NCBI RefSeq assembly: GCF_021738965.1
Contig: NZ_JAKKOQ010000011.1
Span: 1-56,234 of the forward strand
Direction of reading: 5' to 3'
DNA length: 56,234 bases
Source: Gordonia zhenghanii
Lineage (GTDB): Bacteria; Actinomycetota; Actinomycetes; Mycobacteriales; Mycobacteriaceae
Shown: one piece after another, positions 8,443 to 16,862 of the stretch
Layout: each line of letters opens with the position of its first letter
Position numbering within the stretch: position 1 is the stretch's first letter
Position numbers and translations under genes: made by a program
Notes under the pieces: model-generated
The model's input: only the letters and a program-made list of their open reading frames with translations
What the model was told of the DNA's origin: nothing
Databases searched by the model: none

Positions 8443-9705
8443 TCATTGTCTTCCCCAGATCAGATAGGCGAGCACACAGGCGACGATGATGCCCGCGATC
8501 ACGGCTGCCGCGATCTTCACCTTGCTCCACGGGCGGTCGCCCTGAACTTCACCGGTGAGGCCGTTGACGAACACTTGGAACGGCTTGCCGTCGTAGTTGA
8601 CGGTGAGCAGCCACATCGGCAGCAGCAGATACATGAACTGCAGCATTCCGTACGTGGTGTTCTTACTGCTGATCCGTTGGTGGTCGCCGCCGATGTCGCG
8701 GCGGATGGTGTTGTCGATCTGACCGTCGATACGAGGGCGAGCGTTCCGGGCGAACACGTCCTGCGGGTCGCGGTCGTACGTTCGTGACAGGTGACCTGCG
8801 ACGAACTCGGGCGTGTACGGGACGGCGGCTTGGATCGGCCACGGCTCCAAGTCGCGGATCCGCTCCTGGTCCATGCCGGTGTTCGACAGTTCCGGCAGGT
8901 CGCGGATGCTGTCGCGCACGACGCCCGACGCCCGACGCCACCGGATCCGAGTCTCGGTGTGCCGGTTCTCGCCGGAACCGACGACCACCGTGTAGGTGTC
9001 CCCACGCTGCCCGTGATACCTCGTCGTCGTGTCGGCGTCGTACGAGTAGTAGGAGAGGTACACGCTCGTGAACGATCCGAGCGTCCGGTACTTCTTGAAC
9101 TCGCGCGGCGCGAACCACCGGCTGTTGATCCACTTCTCGATCGACTCTCGGGCCTGCGGTTCGCCGATGTGCAGCGGCACGATCGCGTCGAGTGGGATCC
9201 GCGCGGGCGAGTCCTGAATGTCGTCGCGCTGGATTGGCGTCGCGCAATAGGGGCAGCGGGTCGCGGTGAGGCTGCCGTTGAAGATGGTCCGACCGCCGCA
9301 CGACTGGCAGACCACTTCGTGTTCGCCGCCGCCGACTGACGCGAGCTCGGCAGCACCAGACTCGAGCGACGCCATCGCCGTCGCCAAGTCGTGCTTGACG
9401 ACGACGGACGCCGGATCGAGTTCGATCGGATACGCCCGACCGCACGCCCCGCAGGACAGATCCTGTCGCTCCGGCGAGAACGCCAGGGGCGCACCGCATG
9501 ACCCGCACGGGTAGGTGCGAGTCTGCTCGGTGACGTGCTGCTGAGCCCGGTCGGCAGCACTCGGTGTGTACCAGGCCGGGGCTTGCGGTGGCTTCGGCGG
9601 CTGCGGGGGCTGCGCGGGTCGCGGTGGTCCAGGTTCCTGCGGCGGCAGCTTCGGCGGTCCCTGCGGCCGCGGGTCCTGCGACGGTAACGGAGGCGGCTGC
9701 GTCAT
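8443..9705 (-). CDS. Zinc-ribbon membrane protein with Pro-rich N-terminus
   Basis: A 420-residue protein. Order: a Pro/Gln-rich tail (1-45) with PPPLPSQDP; a zinc ribbon with CGSC and CGAC; a second with CQSC and CPYC; a conserved middle domain; hydrophobic segments near the end, including a final membrane helix. It looks like the zinc-ribbon protein that accompanies SPFH proteins in Bacillus ydjFGHI-type loci, which suggests membrane-stress or membrane-domain work. This is inferred from family memory and context. Its ATG lies 1 nt after the stop of the SPFH gene, giving tight coupling. Confidence 0.8.
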   Translation of the reverse strand: MTQPPPLPSQDPRPQGPPKLPPQEPGPPRPAQPPQPPKPPQAPAWYTPSAADRAQQHVTEQTRTYPCGSCGAPLAFSPERQDLSCGACGRAYPIELDPASVVVKHDLATAMASLESGAAELASVGGGEHEVVCQSCGGRTIFNGSLTATRCPYCATPIQRDDIQDSPARIPLDAIVPLHIGEPQARESIEKWINSRWFAPREFKKYRTLGSFTSVYLSYYSYDADTTTRYHGQRGDTYTVVVGSGENRHTETRIRWRRASGVVRDSIRDLPELSNTGMDQERIRDLEPWPIQAAVPYTPEFVAGHLSRTYDRDPQDVFARNARPRIDGQIDNTIRRDIGGDHQRISSKNTTYGMLQFMYLLLPMWLLTVNYDGKPFQVFVNGLTGEVQGDRPWSKVKIAAAVIAGIIVACVLAYLIWGRQ

Positions 9706-9706
9706 G

Positions 9707-10858
9707 TCACTGAGCCGGCGGGGCGGGCGGCGCAGGCGGCTCTTGTGACGGCAGCGGCGGCGGACCCGACGGTGCGAAGAGCGGCGCGAGCGCCGCGACC
9801 TGGCCGGCCGCCGTCCACGCTGCCATGCCCTGGGCCCAGACGAGCGTTGTCGGCGTGATAGATCCTCGGAGCTGATCGACGGTGTACGGGCCGGCGGCCG
9901 CGCCGTTCTGCTCGATGTGGAACGCCTGCGCCGTCGGAATCGGCGGAGGACCGCTCGACGACGGCTGCTGTTGCTGTTGGTTGAACTGGTTCGCGAACTG
10001 GCCTGCCATCGCCAGACCCATGCCCGCGCCCATCATGTCGCCCATCGCGCCCCCGCCCGGATTCTGCGCTGCGGCGAGCATCGAGTCGGCGGCCTTGCCC
10101 TGCTGGTATCTACCGAGGTCACCGACATTGTTGAGGAATCCTCGTTCCTCGACACCACGAGCGACGCCGCGCGTCATCGCCTCGGTGATCTCGTCGGGCA
10201 GTGAGATGTTCATGGTCACGGAGTCGACGTGCAGACCGAATTCGTCGTCGACCCGCGTCTGCACGTAGTCGCGCAGTTGGTCGCTCAGTTCGACCTGTTT
10301 GCCCTGCAGGTCGATGGCTCCGACGCCGGTCTCGAGGATCATGTCGGAGAACGCCGTCGAGATGACTCGGCGGAGGAGTTCGGCGATCTCGTCGGCGTTC
10401 ACCTGGCTGTCGGCGCCGATGACTTCGCGCAAGAAGATCGCCGGATCGGCGATCCGGATGACACATAGACCGTTCGCGCGGACCTGGACCATTCCGAAGT
10501 CTGGGTCGCGCAAGGTGATCGGGTTCGGGGTGCCCCACCGGAGGTCGGTGACCGGCCTGCGGTTGATGAAGTAGACCTCGCTGCGGAACGGACTGTTGAA
10601 CCCGTGCTTCCACCCCTGGATCGTGCTCATGATCGGCAGGTTCTCGGTGGTCAGCTCGTAGTGTCCGGGAGCGAACGTGTCGGCGAGCTGCCCGCGATAG
10701 ACGAAGACCGCCTGCTGGCCCTCGCGCACGATCAGCTGCGCACCGTTCTTGATCTCGTTGTTGTAGCGCGGGAAGCGCCACGCGAGAGTCGAGCGCGAAT
10801 CGTCGACCCATTCGATGATGTCGACGAGTTCTCCGCGCATCTTGTCGATGATGCCCAT
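9707..10858 (-). CDS. SPFH-domain protein with C-terminal GYF domain
   Basis: A 383-residue protein. The first ~250 residues are an SPFH/YdjI ('virion core')-type domain: AQLIVREGQQAVFVYRGQ, then FRSEVYFINRRPVTDLRWGTP. Next comes a Gly/Met and Gln-rich linker, then a GYF_2-like domain (AFHIEQNGAAAGPYTVDQL ... TTLVWAQGMAAW), and a Pro-rich end with PPPLPSQEP. SPFH proteins scaffold membrane microdomains, and GYF domains bind proline-rich peptides. ATG 10858 is preferred to GTG 10873 because ACGGAG lies 6 nt upstream. Confidence 0.88.
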   Translation of the reverse strand: MGIIDKMRGELVDIIEWVDDSRSTLAWRFPRYNNEIKNGAQLIVREGQQAVFVYRGQLADTFAPGHYELTTENLPIMSTIQGWKHGFNSPFRSEVYFINRRPVTDLRWGTPNPITLRDPDFGMVQVRANGLCVIRIADPAIFLREVIGADSQVNADEIAELLRRVISTAFSDMILETGVGAIDLQGKQVELSDQLRDYVQTRVDDEFGLHVDSVTMNISLPDEITEAMTRGVARGVEERGFLNNVGDLGRYQQGKAADSMLAAAQNPGGGAMGDMMGAGMGLAMAGQFANQFNQQQQQPSSSGPPPIPTAQAFHIEQNGAAAGPYTVDQLRGSITPTTLVWAQGMAAWTAAGQVAALAPLFAPSGPPPLPSQEPPAPPAPPAQ

Positions 10859-10883
10859 GGTGTCTCCGTTCACCTCGGTGAGG

Positions 10884-11717
10884 TCAGGCGGCTTTCGCCG
10901 CGGTGATCGACTCGTCGGCGACGAGTTTCTTCGTCAGGTCGGACGCGGTGGACTCGATCGTCGACGTCGACCTGCCGAAGTCGATGCCGACGAGTTGGAA
11001 GCAGTATGTGCTGTCGACCCGAGTCACCGCACTGTGACGGTACGTCTCGGCTCCGTCGTCGGTCTGATGTCCCGAATCGGGGCGCCACTGACCGGCCGTC
11101 AGGTCGCGGAACTCGGTTCCGCACGTGTCGGCGAGACCGATCATCGCGTGGATGGGATCGGCGTCCTTGCCGTCGTCCATGGCGTCACCGTCGTCGTCCA
11201 CCTGGGAGATCGAGCGGGTGTCGGACTCCGGGACCAGCATCAGCGACATCGATCCGTTGAAGTCGCCGGTCTCGATCCGCCAGCCTGCCGGGACGTCGAC
11301 GTCGGCGCTCACACCGTGGTCGAGTGCGACCGTCTCGTGCTGCGGTCCGTCCGGGCCGTCCGAACTCCACGGCGCGACGACGAGGAGAACAACGCCGACC
11401 ACTGCGACCGCGATCACGGCGACTCCGGCTAACACCCACCCGGTCCGGGACTTGCGAGGCGGCAACGGCGGATAGGAGTTCTGGGGGTACTGGAAGTTCT
11501 GGGGATATGGCGCGTACTGCGGTGGGCGCTGGGGTGCGAACTGCTGGGGCGGCACCTGCTGAGGAGGGAACTGCGGGGGTGGGAACTGCGGGGGAGGACC
11601 CTGCTGAGGTGGAGACTGCGGCGGCGTGCCTTGCCTCGGCGGAAACTGTTGTGGCGGAAACTGTTGCGGCGGAGGGTAACCGGGTCGTTGGGTATCCGGA
11701 TCCCAGGGATTCGTCAC
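10884..11717 (-). CDS. Pro/Gln-rich single-pass membrane protein
   Basis: A 277-residue protein. Residues 1-88 are Pro/Gln/Phe-rich with repeated QQFPP units and lie in the cytoplasm. A membrane helix follows (about 92-115), then an outer domain with two cysteines (DTCGTEF, STYCFQL). The layout matches small Mycobacteriales membrane proteins with variable Pro-rich tails. The start is GTG with GAAGG 7 nt upstream. It is the first gene of the minus-strand SPFH operon; its Pro-rich tail is a possible ligand for the GYF domain encoded next door. Confidence 0.8.
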   Translation of the reverse strand: MTNPWDPDTQRPGYPPPQQFPPQQFPPRQGTPPQSPPQQGPPPQFPPPQFPPQQVPPQQFAPQRPPQYAPYPQNFQYPQNSYPPLPPRKSRTGWVLAGVAVIAVAVVGVVLLVVAPWSSDGPDGPQHETVALDHGVSADVDVPAGWRIETGDFNGSMSLMLVPESDTRSISQVDDDGDAMDDGKDADPIHAMIGLADTCGTEFRDLTAGQWRPDSGHQTDDGAETYRHSAVTRVDSTYCFQLVGIDFGRSTSTIESTASDLTKKLVADESITAAKAA

Positions 11718-12026
11718 GGTTCGACCTTCCGCGTCGGTCTGGGCGCCGTCGGACGCCGCCGGGTCATTACACCCACGACTCTATCCGCCGGGTGTTTCGC
11801 TCGGGAGGTGTCGCCCCCTGACCGAATGACGACGATTGTGTGCACGGTGCGTTTAACCCTCGCGCGATCGGCAACGGGAGGGCATCGTGATGCATGGGTC
11901 ACGAGTGCCAGCGACAAGCCCCGGCTCGCTGGACAGCAACCCTCCGCCACGGTGGGGTGCTCCGGGTGACGACCCGGCCCGCGTCGACCGACGCGAGGCA
12001 AGTGTGGAAGCTCAAGGAGTCTCGTC
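11718..12026. other. Intergenic region with riboswitch leader
   Basis: 309 bases between divergent genes. The rightward part holds the SAM-IV aptamer (separate entry) and a short linker to the aminotransferase SD. Promoters for both directions must lie within about 11720-11890, but I cannot pick either with confidence. No other gene is seen. Confidence 0.7.
11896..11975 (+). ncRNA. SAM-IV riboswitch
   Basis: The core matches the actinobacterial SAM-IV consensus as I remember it: P1 strand GGGTCA pairing with TGACGACCC, the GTGCCAGC / GCTGG stem, the GCCCCGGC loop, CAACCCTCC, and CGGTGGGGTGCTCCGGG for the pseudoknot side. It lies 51 bases before the aminotransferase start, with the SD in between. 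It should sense S-adenosylmethionine and lower expression when SAM is plentiful, probably by acting on translation, since no terminator run follows. Confidence 0.88.
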
Positions 12027-13268
12027 ATGACCGCTGTTCTCGATGCACCCGTGTGCCGTCCTACCCGCATCCGTGCTCTCGCGCCCGTCTCGGGCGCCGA
12101 TATCGCGGTGCCGGTCGCCGGGTCTGCGCCCCTGCGGTACGCCAACCTCGACTATGCGGCGTCGGCGCCCGCGCTCACCGCGGTGGCCGACCAGACCGCG
12201 GCTGCGCTCACTGAGTATGCGAGCGTCCACCGCGGGGCCGGGTATCTGTCGCAGGTCACGACCGCCCGCTACGAGCAGGCTCGCGAAACGGTCCGTGCAT
12301 TCGTGGGCGGCCGGGCCGACGACACCGTCGTGTTCACTCGCAACACCACTGACTCGATCAACCTCGCGGCGTCCGTCACCCCCGGCGACGTCGTGGTCCT
12401 CGACATCGAGCATCACGCGAACCTGTTGCCGTGGGCTCGGACGGGAAGGGCGCGCGTCGTGTCTTCGAAGGCCACGGTGGACGAGACGATCTTCGCGTTG
12501 GATGCCGAACTCGCCGCGGCGCCTGCCGCGCTGCTCGCGGTGACGGCCGCGTCGAACGTGACCGGAGAGGTGTTGCCGATCGCCCGACTCGCGGGACTGG
12601 CCCACCGGCACGGCGCTCGGATCCTCGTCGACGGCGCTCAACTCGTCCCGCACCGTGCCGTCTCGATCGCCAGCTTCGGTATCGACTACCTGGTGTTCTC
12701 CGGACACAAGTTGTACGCGCCGTTCGGTGCAGGTGTACTCGTCGGACGGTCGGACTGGCTCGACGCCGCCGAGCCGTACCTCGCAGGAGGCGGTGCGAGC
12801 GCTGCCGTGGGCATCGATGAGATCGACTGGCACACCGGTGCCGCCCGGCACGAAGCCGGATCGCCGAACGTGCTTGGCGTGATCTCGATCGCCGCCGCTG
12901 CAGAAGCGTTGTGCGACATCGGGTTCGAGCGCATCGGTCAACACGAGGAAGCGTTGGTGCGTCGCCTCGACGAAGGCATCGACGCGTTGGGGCACGTCCG
13001 CCCACTACGGATCTTCGACGACGCGTACGGCCGCGTCGGCATCGCAGGCTTCGTCGTCGACGGCTACTCGCCGCGCCAGGTGGCCGAACATCTCAGCACC
13101 AGGCACGGCATCGGCGTGCGCGACGGCAAGTTCTGCGCGCACCCGCTGCTCGCCAAGCTCGGGCATCCCGACGGTGCGGTGCGCGCCAGTTTCGGAGTGG
13201 GCACCGGATCCGACGACGTCGACCGTCTGTTGGACGCGCTCGCCGAACTGGCGCCGACCAGCCGCTGA
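12027..13268 (+). CDS. Class V aminotransferase / cysteine-desulfurase-like, SAM-riboswitch controlled
   Basis: A 413-residue PLP enzyme of the NifS/CsdA-like class V fold: His130 in DIEHHANLLPW, Asp202 in LVDGAQLVPH, the PLP lysine Lys228 in FSGHKLYAPFG, and Cys370 in DGKFCAHPLL near the position of the desulfurase catalytic loop. It may be a cysteine desulfurase or a cysteine/homocysteine lyase. The SAM-IV leader argues for sulfur amino-acid metabolism rather than Fe-S assembly, and no isc/suf gene is adjacent. AAGGAG lies 7 nt before the ATG. The exact substrate is unknown. Confidence 0.88.
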   Translation: MTAVLDAPVCRPTRIRALAPVSGADIAVPVAGSAPLRYANLDYAASAPALTAVADQTAAALTEYASVHRGAGYLSQVTTARYEQARETVRAFVGGRADDTVVFTRNTTDSINLAASVTPGDVVVLDIEHHANLLPWARTGRARVVSSKATVDETIFALDAELAAAPAALLAVTAASNVTGEVLPIARLAGLAHRHGARILVDGAQLVPHRAVSIASFGIDYLVFSGHKLYAPFGAGVLVGRSDWLDAAEPYLAGGGASAAVGIDEIDWHTGAARHEAGSPNVLGVISIAAAAEALCDIGFERIGQHEEALVRRLDEGIDALGHVRPLRIFDDAYGRVGIAGFVVDGYSPRQVAEHLSTRHGIGVRDGKFCAHPLLAKLGHPDGAVRASFGVGTGSDDVDRLLDALAELAPTSR

Positions 13269-13298
13269 GGTCCGGACACAGCAATCCGCGACACCCAG

Positions 13299-13334
13299 CG
13301 ACATTCGCGCCTCGTCGGCGGGGCGCGAATGTCG
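13299..13334. terminator. Terminator hairpin between convergent genes
   Basis: A perfect 13-bp stem (CGACATTCGCGCC and its complement) with a 10-nt loop and no T run, typical of GC-rich actinobacterial terminators. It lies between the convergent class V aminotransferase and ppa. Confidence 0.7.
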
Positions 13335-13392
13335 TCGAGTGCCGCGGATATGACTCGGACGTCAGACCGGGTGGGTCAACGGGGCGAACAGA

Positions 13393-13872
13393 TCAGGCGC
13401 TGTAGCGCTCCACTGCGGCCTGCGCGACCTTGGCTGCCTCGTCCTTGCCGACCCATCCGCCCGGCGTCACCGACTTGCCCGGCTCCAGATCCTTGTAGCG
13501 CTCGAAGAAGTGCGCGATCGCCTTCAGTTCGAACTCGTCGACGTCACCGATGTCCTGGATGCGGTCCCAGCGCGGGTCGCCTGCGGGGACGGCCAGCAGT
13601 TTGTCGTCGCCGCCCGCCTCGTCGGTCATCGTGTACATCCCGACGATGCGCGATTTCACGATGACGCCCGGGTACACGGACTCGGGGAGCAGGACCAACG
13701 CGTCGAGCGGGTCACCGTCCTCGCCGAGCGTGTGGTCGATGTAGCCGTAGTCGGCCGGGTAGCCCATCGACGTGTACAGGTATCGGTCCAGGTAGACCTT
13801 GCCGGTCTCGTGGTCGATCTCGTACTTGTTGCGAGCACCCTTGGGGATCTCGATGGTGACTTCGAACTCCAT
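13393..13872 (-). CDS. ppa: Inorganic pyrophosphatase
   Basis: A 159-residue family I soluble pyrophosphatase, hydrolysing PPi to phosphate and so driving biosynthesis. Visible hallmarks: [17 protein letters not shown], the [12 protein letters not shown] segment, and the metal-binding signature [10 protein letters not shown] with its three aspartates. Length is normal. ATG 13872 is preferred, with AAGGAG upstream; a much longer frame running further upstream would cross the divergent PBP gene and is not real. Divergent from the dacB-like gene, as in M. tuberculosis. Confidence 0.96.
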   Translation of the reverse strand: MEFEVTIEIPKGARNKYEIDHETGKVYLDRYLYTSMGYPADYGYIDHTLGEDGDPLDALVLLPESVYPGVIVKSRIVGMYTMTDEAGGDDKLLAVPAGDPRWDRIQDIGDVDEFELKAIAHFFERYKDLEPGKSVTPGGWVGKDEAAKVAQAAVERYSA

Positions 13873-14001
13873 GCGTTCTGACTCCTTCTCGTCTAAGACT
13901 CGACGCCGCAGCCGACGGTGTGCGACCGGCGACAGACACGTGCAACGGGACACAACGATACTGTTAGTTCTGTTCCGTGCAGTCCCCAGACCGGAGGTTC
14001 C

Positions 14002-15417
14002 GTGGCCCAGCCGACACCACCGATGGTGGTCCCGCCTGCCTCCGGGCCGCCGAAGCGGCGCCGACGAGGCCTGCGCATCGCCCTCGCCGTGATGCTCGTT
14101 CTCCTGCTCGCAGGCGGTGGAGTCGCAGGTTGGTGGGTGTATACGCACCGTTCGGACCCGGTGCCCGACGGAACTCCGGCGCAGCCGGCGCCGGTCACCG
14201 TGGCCCCGGTCATCGAGCCGGTTCCGCCGAACGCGCCCACTCCGACTGCGGCCGGGGTGCGCGAGCAGCTGACCGAGCCGGTCAAGGACGAGGCGCTCGG
14301 CGAATTCACCGGGCAGGTCTCCGATCCGACCACCGGAGCCGTCCTGTGGGCCGACGGAGCGAGTGAGGCGCGCACGCCAGCGTCGAACGCGAAGATCCTC
14401 ACCGCCGCAGCCGTCCTGCTGACCCTGCCGCACGACAAGACGATCACCACAAAGGTCGTGCTCGGCGACGACGGTCAGGCGATCCTCGTCGGCGCAGGCG
14501 ACCCCACGCTCGCGACGGCGGGCGAAGGCGACGAGACCTTCTACACCGATCCCGCCCGCATCGCCGACCTCGCCGACCAGATTCGAGCATCGGGACGCAA
14601 CGTCACGTCGGTCGCCTATGCGACGCCCGGTTTCGAGGGGCCGAGCATGGACCGGACCTGGGACAAACGTGATGTGGAAGGCGGCGACATCGCGCCGCTG
14701 TCGTCGCTGATGGCCGACGCCGGGCGACGCGATCCGCTCGACGAGTACTCGCCGCGCACCGACGATCCTGCCGCCGAAGCAGGCCGCGCGCTCGCCGACG
14801 CCTTGGATGTGCACTCCGAAGTCGAGGAGGTCGACGTCCCGACCGATGCCCAGAGCGTTGCAACTGTCGAATCTGCTCCGCTGGTGACTCGGGTCGGCGA
14901 CATGATGCGATTCAGTGACAACGTCCTCGCCGAGATGCTGTCGGTGGAGCTCGCGGAGGCGACTGGTCGGGAGCCGAGTCTGGCGGGCGGAGTCGATGCG
15001 GTCGTCGCCGCGCTGGGCAAGGCCGGATTCGACGTCGACGACGTGACTCTGCGCGATGCGTCGGGGCTCTCGTACGGCGACAAGGTGCCCGCCGCGGCCC
15101 TCGATCAGGTGATGTCGGCGACCGTCGCCGGAGACAACTCACCGAAACTGCGGTCCCTGCTTGACACGCTGCCCGTCGCGGCCGGAACCGGAACTCTCGC
15201 CGACCGGTTCGACCCGAAGAAGAACGCGGGAGCGGGCTGGGTACGAGCCAAGACAGGAACACTGACAGGTGTCACATCGTTGACCGGAGTAGTGCAGACC
15301 GTCGACGGCCGCGTGCTGTCGTTCGCGTTGATGTCCGGCGGCACGTCGCCGGAGGATGCGCGCCCCGCGGTCGACCAGGTCGCGGGCGCTCTCCGAGAGT
15401 GCGGCTGCCGTGGCTGA
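14002..15417 (+). CDS. dacB: D-alanyl-D-alanine carboxypeptidase/endopeptidase (PBP4 family)
   Basis: A class C low-mass penicillin-binding protein that trims peptidoglycan peptides outside the membrane. 471 residues: a basic cytoplasmic tail, one membrane anchor (about 24-46), a Pro-rich linker, then the catalytic domain with all three active-site motifs: Ser128-x-x-Lys131 (SNAK), Ser305-Asp-Asn307 and Lys417-Thr-Gly. The PBP4-type insertion between the first and second motifs is present. The start is GTG 14002 with GGAGG 4 nt upstream; ATG 14023 is an alternative. It precedes the DUF2342 gene, matching the Rv3627c-Rv3626c order. Confidence 0.92.
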   Translation: MAQPTPPMVVPPASGPPKRRRRGLRIALAVMLVLLLAGGGVAGWWVYTHRSDPVPDGTPAQPAPVTVAPVIEPVPPNAPTPTAAGVREQLTEPVKDEALGEFTGQVSDPTTGAVLWADGASEARTPASNAKILTAAAVLLTLPHDKTITTKVVLGDDGQAILVGAGDPTLATAGEGDETFYTDPARIADLADQIRASGRNVTSVAYATPGFEGPSMDRTWDKRDVEGGDIAPLSSLMADAGRRDPLDEYSPRTDDPAAEAGRALADALDVHSEVEEVDVPTDAQSVATVESAPLVTRVGDMMRFSDNVLAEMLSVELAEATGREPSLAGGVDAVVAALGKAGFDVDDVTLRDASGLSYGDKVPAAALDQVMSATVAGDNSPKLRSLLDTLPVAAGTGTLADRFDPKKNAGAGWVRAKTGTLTGVTSLTGVVQTVDGRVLSFALMSGGTSPEDARPAVDQVAGALRECGCRG

Positions 15418-15442
15418 CGAGACCGCAGAAACAGGAGCATCG

Positions 15443-16528
15443 ATGCAGACATCTGTGACATCAGGCGACGCGGAGGCGACGTCGGACGACGCCTCGTCGA
15501 GAGAGTCGCTCCCCGTCGACATCGACTGGGCGACGGCCGCGGCCGTCGGACGCAAGGTGGCCCGGCCCGGACCTCGGATCACCGGGTACACGAGTGCGCA
15601 GGCCCGCGACGAACTCATCGACGCTGCAGTCCGTGCCGAGGCTCCGGTCCGTGAGGTGACTGGGCTTGCCGACGGGCTCCGCGTCCCGAGTGCCCGCGTC
15701 GTCGACCGTGCAGGCTGGATCGACGCCGCCGCACACTCGATGCCGGCGATGATGACCGACGACGCGGAACCCGCGACCGGCTGGTCGGCCAAGGTCGCAG
15801 GTGCGCAGGCCGGTGGGATGCTCGCGTTCTTGTCCAGCGCGATCCTCGGCCAATACGACCCGTTCAGCCTCGACCCGGAGACCGGCGAACCCGGAGTCCT
15901 GCTGTTAGTGGCGCCGAACATCATCGGGGTGGAACGGCAGTTGCGCGTAGTGCCGTCGGACTTCCGGTACTGGGTGTGCCTGCACGAGGTGACCCACCGA
16001 GTCCAGTTCTCCGCCAACCCGTGGCTCACCGGGTACATGCGTGACAACGTCGCCGGGCTGGCCGACGGCGACGAGGACTCGGTGACCGAGCTGCTCGGCC
16101 GCGTCACCGAGAGCCTGCGGAGTCAGAAGCCTCGCGAGAAGGGCGTGATCGGCCTGATGCAGCTCCTGCAGTCGCCGGAGCAGTTCGCGGCGTTCGAGCG
16201 GATGCTGTTGCTCGGCACCCTACTCGAAGGGCATGCCGACCATGTGATGGACGCGGTCGGACCGACACACGTGCCGACCGTCGACACCATCCGCAAGGCG
16301 TTCGACGCCCGCCGATCCGGACCGCGGAACCCGCTGCAGAGACTCATTCGTGCCCTGATCGGAATGGACGCCAAGATCGCCCAGTACGTGCGCGGCAAGG
16401 CGTTCGTCGACGAGGTCGTCGGGACCGTCGGCATGGAACGCTTCAACACGATTTGGACTTCGCCCGAGACGTTGCCTCTCGCACACGAGATCGACGACCC
16501 GAGCGTATGGATCTCCCGAGTGCTGTGA
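15443..16528 (+). CDS. Zinc-dependent metalloprotease-like protein, DUF2342
   Basis: A 361-residue member of the actinobacterial DUF2342 family, sometimes labelled 'coenzyme F420 biosynthesis-associated'. HEVTH (181-185) is a zincin motif, supporting a metal-dependent hydrolase, but no substrate is known. Other conserved parts are VAPNIIGVERQL before it and the C-terminal NTIWTSPETLP. ATG 15443 has ACAGGAG just upstream; GTG 15410, overlapping the dacB stop, is an alternative. Conserved neighbours are dacB upstream and tilS downstream. Repeat cluster B follows the stop. Confidence 0.88.
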   Translation: MQTSVTSGDAEATSDDASSRESLPVDIDWATAAAVGRKVARPGPRITGYTSAQARDELIDAAVRAEAPVREVTGLADGLRVPSARVVDRAGWIDAAAHSMPAMMTDDAEPATGWSAKVAGAQAGGMLAFLSSAILGQYDPFSLDPETGEPGVLLLVAPNIIGVERQLRVVPSDFRYWVCLHEVTHRVQFSANPWLTGYMRDNVAGLADGDEDSVTELLGRVTESLRSQKPREKGVIGLMQLLQSPEQFAAFERMLLLGTLLEGHADHVMDAVGPTHVPTVDTIRKAFDARRSGPRNPLQRLIRALIGMDAKIAQYVRGKAFVDEVVGTVGMERFNTIWTSPETLPLAHEIDDPSVWISRVL

Positions 16529-16535
16529 AGCCCAG

Positions 16536-16815
16536 CCGGTCGAGCGCTCAACCCCGCTGGTCGAGCGCTCAATCCAGCTGGTCGAGCGAAGTCGAGACCC
16601 CGCACGCTGGTCGAGCGGAGTCGAGACCTCTAGCGGTGAGCGGAGCCGAGGGTCTCGACTCCGCTCGACCAGCAGTGGGAGCTCGACCAGCGGTAGGGGC
16701 TCGACCGGCGGTGGAAGCGTGACTGGCGGTGGTGCGGGGTCTCGACTCCGCTCGACCGGCGGTAGGGGCTCGACCGAGGGTAGGGGCTCGACCAGCGGTG
16801 GCAGCTCGACCGGCG
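16536..16815. repeat. Dispersed repeat cluster B
   Basis: Between the DUF2342 stop and the tilS start. Forward copies at 16579-16599 and 16608-16628, reverse copies at 16651-16671 and 16738-16757, plus many partial GCTCGACC(A/G)GCGG units. The forward copy at 16608 and the reverse copy at 16651 form a perfect 21-bp stem with a 22-nt loop. The reverse copies read in frame into tilS as Gly/Ser/Thr-rich residues. The 334 bases between the two genes hold nothing else. Confidence 0.88.
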
Positions 16816-16862
16816 GTGGGGGCTCGGTCGGCAACGACAGCGGCGCGGCGGAGCGGGCGTTG

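Noticed and set aside
13393..14814. A 473-codon frame ending as pyrophosphatase
   Set aside because: Only the last 159 codons are pyrophosphatase. The upstream part is the antisense of dacB, and a good SD precedes ATG 13872.
16719..16862. An N-terminal extension of TilS from GTG 16719
   Set aside because: Encoded by dispersed repeats, with no SD. The GTG at 16863 has an SD and places the P-loop normally. Kept as a finding, not as the annotated start.
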